A DNA stretch of 59,994 nucleotides from an uncultured Francisellaceae bacterium (GTDB lineage: Bacteria > Pseudomonadota > Gammaproteobacteria > UBA6186 > Azoamicaceae), in assembly GCA_903907935.1 (NCBI GenBank), contig CAIVQA010000085.1, positions 1-59,994 of the forward strand. Reading direction: 5' to 3'. A program made the position numbers and the translations under genes. Positions 55,257-59,994 of the stretch are shown piece after piece; positions within the stretch are counted from its first letter, which is position 1, and each line of letters starts with the position of its first letter. The notes under the pieces are model-generated. The model was not told the DNA's origin. It saw only the letters and a program-made list of their open reading frames with translations, and ran no database searches.

Positions 55257-56334
55257 AATCGATCCCTTGTTCTTCAATAATTAATTTTAATGATCTTAGT
55301 GCTTCTGTTTGTAATTGTCTTACTCGTTCTCTAGTTAACCCGATTTTAACCCCAGTTTGTTCTAAAGTGTTTGGTTCATAATTATTTAAACCAAAACGTA
55401 ATTCCACTACAGCTTATTGGGTAGAGGTTAATTTAGATAACCAATGGTAGATTGTTTTTGTTAGAGATTGATTAGAGGCAATTTTAGCTGGATCTAGCGA
55501 ATCGTTGCCAACCATATCTAATAAAGGTTTATTAATATTATCAGATACAGGAGCATCAATAGATACTATTTTTTCGTTTAAGCATAGAGTATTTTCTATT
55601 TCTTTTTCTGATTTGCTTAATTTATTAGCAATATCATCAAAGGTAGGTTCGTGGTCTAATTGTTTAGTTAATTCGTTTTTAATTCTTAGGCAAGAATTTA
55701 ATTTTTTCATTACATGCATGGGTAATCTTATAGTACGATTTTGGCTCATTATAGCTCTTTCTATAGTTTGTTGGATCCACCATGCACTATAGGTAGAAAA
55801 TCTAAAACCGCGTTCTGGATCAAATTTTTCTACTGCGCGCATTAAACCTAAATTACCTTCCTCTATTAAATCCAAGATTGCCATCCCACTTCTTAAATAT
55901 CTTCTGGCGATTTTTATAACTAATCGGAGATTACTTTCTATCATTTTTTTTCTAGCTAGTGGGTCGCCTTTTTTAGTTAGACGAGAATAGTGAATTTCTT
56001 CTTCTTTACTTAGTAATGGTGCAATACCAACTTCTCTAAGATATATATCGGTGGGATCTTTGCACTTGGTATATTTTTGTTCAGTTATATTGGTATCTTG
56101 ATTCTCATCATTTGCTAATTCTGGACTAATTTTTTCTAAATTTTCTTGTTCTCTATTAAAATTAGGAGCTTCATTAGTAAAATCTAGTTCGGTTATCTCT
56201 ATATTTTCTTCATCATCTTCTAAAATTACTTCGATTTCATCATCTAATTTTAATAGTTCTGTCTGTAAATCACCCTTATTAATTCCAGGTAGGTCAGACT
56301 TTGAATTTTTTAATTTTGTAGAATGCCGCTGCAT
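55234..56334 (-). pseudogene. rpoS: RpoS-type sigma factor gene interrupted by an in-frame stop
   Basis: The frame from ATG 56334 encodes regions 1.2-3 of an RpoS-like sigma-70 protein: MIESNLRLVIKIARRY, DLIEEGNLGLMRAVEKFDPE, RGFRFSTYSAWWIQQTIERA. A TAA at 55414-55416 stops it after 306 residues. The same frame continues with VVELRFGLNNYEPNTLEQ, IGLTRERVRQLQTEALRSL and ends at 55234, a well-conserved region 4. A single AAA-to-TAA type change explains the break. Without region 4.2 the product cannot read -35 elements. An acidic extension (residues ~20-85) precedes region 1.2. Sequencing error is possible. Confidence 0.88.
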
Positions 56335-56405
56335 AGTTGCTTGTACCTACTAGTTTACTATTATACTTAGAAATTCGGCAAAAATGCTTTAAAACTTTAA
56401 TTTTA

Positions 56406-56933
56406 TTATGGTGAGGTATAAACGACACCATTGATTGTTGCTGGTGTTGTTGCTGATGGCATTGTAAAGTCATTAGGATTACAAGTGATAGATAAATATT
56501 TATCTGGTGGGGCATTGGTTGCCCCTAGTATACAAAAATATTGTAGATCTCCCATAGGAGAAAGTGCTGCTTGCAAAGAAATTATTGTGTTACCATTTGC
56601 ATCATTAAGGTTTAAAGTACATCCATTATTAGTTATATTATTTACGCAAGAAGTGCTACTAGAGGTGGTACATTGGGCGTTATTAATAGTTTGACTACTT
56701 TGACCAGCAGGGTTAATAAATCCAGGTTGTGGACATTTTTTATTTTTAGCATAATAACCTATAATAGCTAGTTTGTTTTGTTCTGCAGTACTAAAAGCGC
56801 CATTAAATTGAGCTTTAACTTTATAGTCTTGATAGCTATATAAAGATATTGTAGATAAAATAAGCACTATAGTAATAGTTACTATAATTTCAATTAGAGA
56901 TACTGCTTTTGATTTTAAAATATAGTTGAACAT
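56406..56933 (-). CDS. type IV pilin-like protein
   Basis: 175 residues with a pilin N-terminus: a short basic leader, then VSLIEIIVTITIVLILSTIS (hydrophobic helix with Glu5). The residue before the cleavage site is Ala (KSKA) instead of the normal Gly. The body is Asn/Thr/Ser-rich with several Cys (CPQPGF, CTTSSSTSC, CTLNL, YFCILG, ITCNPN), consistent with disulphides. It could be a major or minor pilin or a type II pseudopilin. It is divergent from lolC. Confidence 0.8.
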   Translation of the reverse strand: MFNYILKSKAVSLIEIIVTITIVLILSTISLYSYQDYKVKAQFNGAFSTAEQNKLAIIGYYAKNKKCPQPGFINPAGQSSQTINNAQCTTSSSTSCVNNITNNGCTLNLNDANGNTIISLQAALSPMGDLQYFCILGATNAPPDKYLSITCNPNDFTMPSATTPATINGVVYTSP

Positions 56934-56962
56934 ATATTGTATAATAGAATAGGTCGTAATTT

Positions 56963-58210
56963 ATGGGTATTCCTAGGTATTTATTTTTTATCGGGTTACG
57001 TTATTTTTTAGTAAAAAGAAAAGATCATTTTGTATCTTTTATATCTACAGTTTCAATATTGGGCATTTTGTTGGGGGTGGCGGTATTAATAACAGTTTTA
57101 TCAGTATTTAATGGTTTTAGTAAAGAAATTCGGCTAAAAATTCTTAGTATAACCCCGCATATAACTTTAAAAAACTTTTTTGGGCCGTTAGAAAATTGGC
57201 AATCAGTAGTAGATCATTTAAAACAATCTAAACAAATTACTGGAGTTGCACCATATATTTCTGAGCATGGATTATTAACTTTTCAAGGATATTCTATACC
57301 AGTAATGGTGTTAGGGATCGATGTATCTCAAATTGAAAATGTTTATCCGTTAGATGACAATATTATTAGTGGTAGTTTATCTGAATTAATTCCAGGGCAA
57401 TTTAATGTTATTTTAGGGCAAGACTTAGCTAATAACTTAGCGATTCATAATAATGATGAAATAGCATTAATTATACCTCAAGTTAATGTTTCACCATTGG
57501 GAGTTATGCCAAGAATTAAAAAATTTAAAGTTGCTGGAATTTTTAAAAGTAATACTCAGTATGATCAAAATTATATTTTTATGAATATTTTAGACGCTAG
57601 TAAATTATATAAGATGCAACCGGGAATTACAGGTATACAAATAAAAGTATCGGACGAATTAGCAGCTAAAAAACATGCTTCCGAAATAAATGCTGGATTT
57701 AATTATAAATATTTTGTATCCGATTGGACTCAAGATTTTAGTACATTTTTTGAAGCTATGAAAATGCAAAAAACGGTAATATGGTGTGTATTGTTGCTTA
57801 TTATTGCGGTTGCAGCATTTAATTTAGTATCTAGTTTAATTATGTTAGTAACCGATAAACGTTCTGATATTGCTATTTTGCGGGTTATGGGGGCTACCAA
57901 TAAAGAAATAATGTTAATTTTTATGATTCAAGGTACTGCGATAGGATTAATTGGTACTGTTGGTGGTTTAATTATTGGTTTAATTTTAGCATACAATGTT
58001 ACTGATCTAGTTAATTTTCTGCAAAATCTTTTTAATGTACAACTTCCGTTAGAAGAAACTTTTTTAATTGGTTATGTACCATCCTGTATTCAATATAGAG
58101 ATGTTTTTTGGATTTGTGCATTATCATTATTTATGAGTATTATTGCAACTCTGTATCCAGCATGGCGTGCTAGTAATGTAAAACCGGCTGAGGCGTTACG
58201 TTATGAGTGA
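56963..58210 (+). CDS. lolC: lipoprotein-releasing ABC transporter permease LolC/LolE type
   Basis: 415 residues, four transmembrane segments with a large periplasmic domain between TM1 and TM2. FIGLRYFLVKRKDHFVSFIS and the FtsX-type C-terminal part (DIAILRVMGATNKEIMLIF, YPAWRASNVKPAEALRYE) are characteristic. It extracts lipoproteins from the inner membrane for LolA. Only one permease gene is present here, so a homodimer (LolF-like arrangement) is likely. It overlaps lolD by 8 bases. Confidence 0.92.
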   Translation: MGIPRYLFFIGLRYFLVKRKDHFVSFISTVSILGILLGVAVLITVLSVFNGFSKEIRLKILSITPHITLKNFFGPLENWQSVVDHLKQSKQITGVAPYISEHGLLTFQGYSIPVMVLGIDVSQIENVYPLDDNIISGSLSELIPGQFNVILGQDLANNLAIHNNDEIALIIPQVNVSPLGVMPRIKKFKVAGIFKSNTQYDQNYIFMNILDASKLYKMQPGITGIQIKVSDELAAKKHASEINAGFNYKYFVSDWTQDFSTFFEAMKMQKTVIWCVLLLIIAVAAFNLVSSLIMLVTDKRSDIAILRVMGATNKEIMLIFMIQGTAIGLIGTVGGLIIGLILAYNVTDLVNFLQNLFNVQLPLEETFLIGYVPSCIQYRDVFWICALSLFMSIIATLYPAWRASNVKPAEALRYE

Positions 58211-58886
58211 TATTATTTTAGAATGCTGCCAAGTAAGTAAAACGTTTTTTGATGGAACTAATGTACTTTCCATATTGTCTGATATTAATTTAACAGTTAC
58301 TAAAGGGCAACAAATTGCCATTATGGGGCGTTCTGGTTCTGGTAAAACAACTTTACTGCAGTTACTTGGTGGTTTGGATTTACCTACTATTGGTACAGTT
58401 ACTTTATGTAATAAAGATTTAAATAATATTAACGAACAAGATAAAGCTATTTTACGTAATAATAAAATGGGATTTATCTATCAATTACATCATTTATTAC
58501 CAGAATTTACGGCACTAGAAAATGTAAGTATGCCGTTATTAATTAGAAATATACCATTTAAAATAGCTAACGATTTAGCTGCCAATTTATTAGAAGAAGT
58601 TGATCTTAGCTCTAGACTTCATTTTAAACCAAATAAGTTATCAGGCGGAGAGAGGCAAAGAGTGGCAATTGCTAGGGCCTTAATTAATAATCCGAGTTGT
58701 ATTTTAGCAGATGAACCAACAGGTAATTTAGACGTAGAAAGTGCTAACCAAGTAATGGATTTAATTAGTAGTTTAAATAAGAAACGTCAAGCTGCAGTTA
58801 TTATGGTTACTCATGATCATAGTTTAATTAAACGGTTTGATCAGGTTTACCAATTACAAAATGGGCGGTTGTATAGTACTTATTAG
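58203..58886 (+). CDS. lolD: lipoprotein-releasing ABC transporter ATPase LolD
   Basis: 227 residues. Walker A GRSGSGKTT, signature LSGGERQRVAIARAL, Walker B CILADEPTGNLD and switch His in MVTHDHSL. MacB/LolD-type ATPase; genomic coupling to lolC decides for Lol. It serves the lipoproteins LpoA, BamB and PilF predicted in this window. Confidence 0.94.
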   Translation: MSDIILECCQVSKTFFDGTNVLSILSDINLTVTKGQQIAIMGRSGSGKTTLLQLLGGLDLPTIGTVTLCNKDLNNINEQDKAILRNNKMGFIYQLHHLLPEFTALENVSMPLLIRNIPFKIANDLAANLLEEVDLSSRLHFKPNKLSGGERQRVAIARALINNPSCILADEPTGNLDVESANQVMDLISSLNKKRQAAVIMVTHDHSLIKRFDQVYQLQNGRLYSTY

Positions 58887-58919
58887 AAACAGCATAATAG
58901 TGAGCGAAGATCTATAATA

Positions 58920-59255
58920 ATGATTTTTACACCTATAGGTAGCAATAAAGTTATCTGTGAACAGGAATACTTATTATTAGCGCCTATAGTAAGGACTAAA
59001 ATTTTACAATATACTGATGGTAAAATCGATAATTTAGCTATAAATACCATCTTCCCTGGTATCGATCCAATAATAAAGGTATATGCTTATCTTAGAACTA
59101 AACAAGTTGTGGCTAAAGGGTTGTTATCCAGGAAAGAAGATGAATTATTATGTGATCTATTTGATTTAGATTATTTTGGCTTTAAATTAGACAAGTACAT
59201 AGAAAAAACAGAAGCTCAACCTAATACCCCATTTCTTCGGGCACCAACACCCTAA
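58920..59255 (+). CDS. small soluble protein, unknown; weak BTB/T1-like resemblance
   Basis: 111 residues with no signal or membrane segment. I do not recognise it with confidence. The middle, IFPGIDPIIKVYAYLRTKQV, followed by DELLCDLFDLDYFGFKLDKY, resembles the FIDRDP...YLRTG...AEYFGL pattern of KCTD-type BTB/T1 domains of eukaryotes, and the N-terminus fits a first strand-hairpin. The C-terminal tail is Pro-rich. It starts 34 bases after lolD. The BTB idea is inference from pattern only. Confidence 0.55.
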   Translation: MIFTPIGSNKVICEQEYLLLAPIVRTKILQYTDGKIDNLAINTIFPGIDPIIKVYAYLRTKQVVAKGLLSRKEDELLCDLFDLDYFGFKLDKYIEKTEAQPNTPFLRAPTP

Positions 59256-59316
59256 AAGTTACTTAGTTAAAGTTATTTTATACATATTTCTAAGCACTTG
59301 CCTTATTCGTGCAAAT

Positions 59317-59865
59317 TTATTTATGGCCAATATGTTTTGTATGGGTATGTGCACGTCTTTTTTTAGCTCGTTCTTTCCAACTTTTGATGGTCATATACCG
59401 CCATATTAATCTAATAAGAATATTTCCTAAAGCTGCAGAAATAACGCCTAAAATTAAACACCCTAACAAAAATGGCTCCCAAATATCACCCACTAAAGAT
59501 GTTAGCCAATCTATAGATAATTCGAAGTTGAATGGTTTAGCTGGAATATGTAAAATTTTAGCGCCGACTAAATAAGCGAATAAAAACAATGGAGGCATGG
59601 TTATTGGATTCGTTAACCAAACTAAGGCAATAGATAATGGTAAATTAGCATTAAATATAATTGCCCCCAGAGCTGCTAATGTCATTTGAAATGGGACAGG
59701 GATCCATGCTACAAATAACCCAACAGTAAATGCTTTAGCAACAGAATAACGGTTAAAGTGCCATAAATTTGGGTTATGGATAAATTCCCCAAAAATTTTT
59801 AAAACTTTATATTGTCTTAATTTTTCTGGGCTTGGTGAAAATTTTTTTAAGTATCTTTTTGGCAT
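59317..59865 (-). CDS. DUF2062 membrane protein
   Basis: 182 residues. N-terminal MPKRYLKKFSPSPEKLRQYK, then LWHFNRYSVAKAFTVGLFVAWIPVPFQM and LVWLTNPITMPPLF are the conserved core of DUF2062, with three to four transmembrane segments and a basic His/Lys-rich C-terminal tail. Function unknown. It is convergent with the small gene before it and divergent from a possible comEC, a neighbourhood known in related bacteria. Confidence 0.88.
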   Translation of the reverse strand: MPKRYLKKFSPSPEKLRQYKVLKIFGEFIHNPNLWHFNRYSVAKAFTVGLFVAWIPVPFQMTLAALGAIIFNANLPLSIALVWLTNPITMPPLFLFAYLVGAKILHIPAKPFNFELSIDWLTSLVGDIWEPFLLGCLILGVISAALGNILIRLIWRYMTIKSWKERAKKRRAHTHTKHIGHK

Positions 59866-59901
59866 AATTTTGATCTATGTAACTTATAACCTAACTTTAA
59901 C

Positions 59902-59994
59902 ATGCAATTGGTAAATTTTAATATAAAATTTTTTGCTGGCTTCTTTTTAGTTGGGGTTTGCCTAGCACAATTTTTTTATTATTATAAAAATTAT
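59902..59994 (+). CDS. start of a membrane protein, possibly ComEC (runs off the window)
   Basis: An open frame from ATG 59902 to the window end encodes 31 residues with one hydrophobic segment (FFAGFFLVGVCLAQFFYYY). It is divergent from the DUF2062 gene. ComEC, the DNA-uptake channel, often lies next to lolCD-DUF2062 in Legionella-type genomes, which is the only reason for naming it. Confidence 0.35.
   Translation, partial: MQLVNFNIKFFAGFFLVGVCLAQFFYYYKNY

Overview
The window comes from an AT-rich (by eye about one third G+C) Gram-negative bacterium, almost certainly a gammaproteobacterium. The evidence is the gene order ndk-rlmN-pilF...hisS-yfgM-bamB-der, the tRNA-Val-thrS-infC-rpmI-rplT-pheS-pheT-ihfA block, yraN/lpoA/rsmI, an rpoS-type sigma gene, and a lolC-lolD/DUF2062 neighbourhood. 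Several things suggest a host-associated, genome-reducing lineage, perhaps Legionellales-like, although no species can be named: trimmed aminoacyl-tRNA synthetases, a broken rpoS, decayed ATPase genes, eukaryote-like cysteine-rich and possibly BTB-like proteins, and heavy loading with small palindromic repeats.

Layout. 1-2.7 kb: the 3' part of a giant RTX-like secreted repeat protein. 2.8-9.1 kb: a small membrane protein, a solitary mreB, yraN, lpoA, rsmI, a His-rich protein and rnpB. 9.2-17.4 kb: a DUF4143 ATPase, then ndk-rlmN-pilF and hisS-yfgM-bamB-der. 17.6-29.2 kb: a DMT exporter, an alpha/beta hydrolase, an M16 peptidase pair, an M23 peptidase, a Sel1-like protein, tadA, an acetylornithine aminotransferase-like gene, sodB, a DUF805 protein with a large insertion, and a squalene/phytoene synthase. 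29.5-42.1 kb: a chemosensory locus (MCP, CheA, CheW, a degenerate MCP, and a response regulator fused to a PP2C phosphatase) with a porin and a RecD2-type helicase among its genes. 42.3-46.5 kb: a pilin-like protein carrying nine six-cysteine repeats, an ATPase relic and an intact ATPase. 46.6-53.1 kb: tRNA-Val and the translation operon. 53.1-60 kb: an MFS transporter, DUF2797, broken rpoS, a pilin, lolC/lolD, an unknown small protein, DUF2062 and the start of a possible comEC.

The most striking structure is a population of palindromic elements, all between 4.2 and 41 kb. Family PE1 has about 14 loci: complete 218-220 bp copies, about 146 bp deletion forms, minimal palindromes and solo arms. 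The two arms of one copy match each other even where they differ from other copies, and internal hairpins show paired compensatory changes. Three further families (PE2, PE3, PE4) are present; PE1, PE2 and PE3 share the octamer GTTTGAGC. The elements repeatedly form the ends of genes (yraN, rsmI, recD2, the DUF559 fragment). One 132 bp PE2 copy lies in frame inside the M23 peptidase gene, and one PE1 copy lies over the start of an M16 peptidase gene. No transposase is visible in the window.
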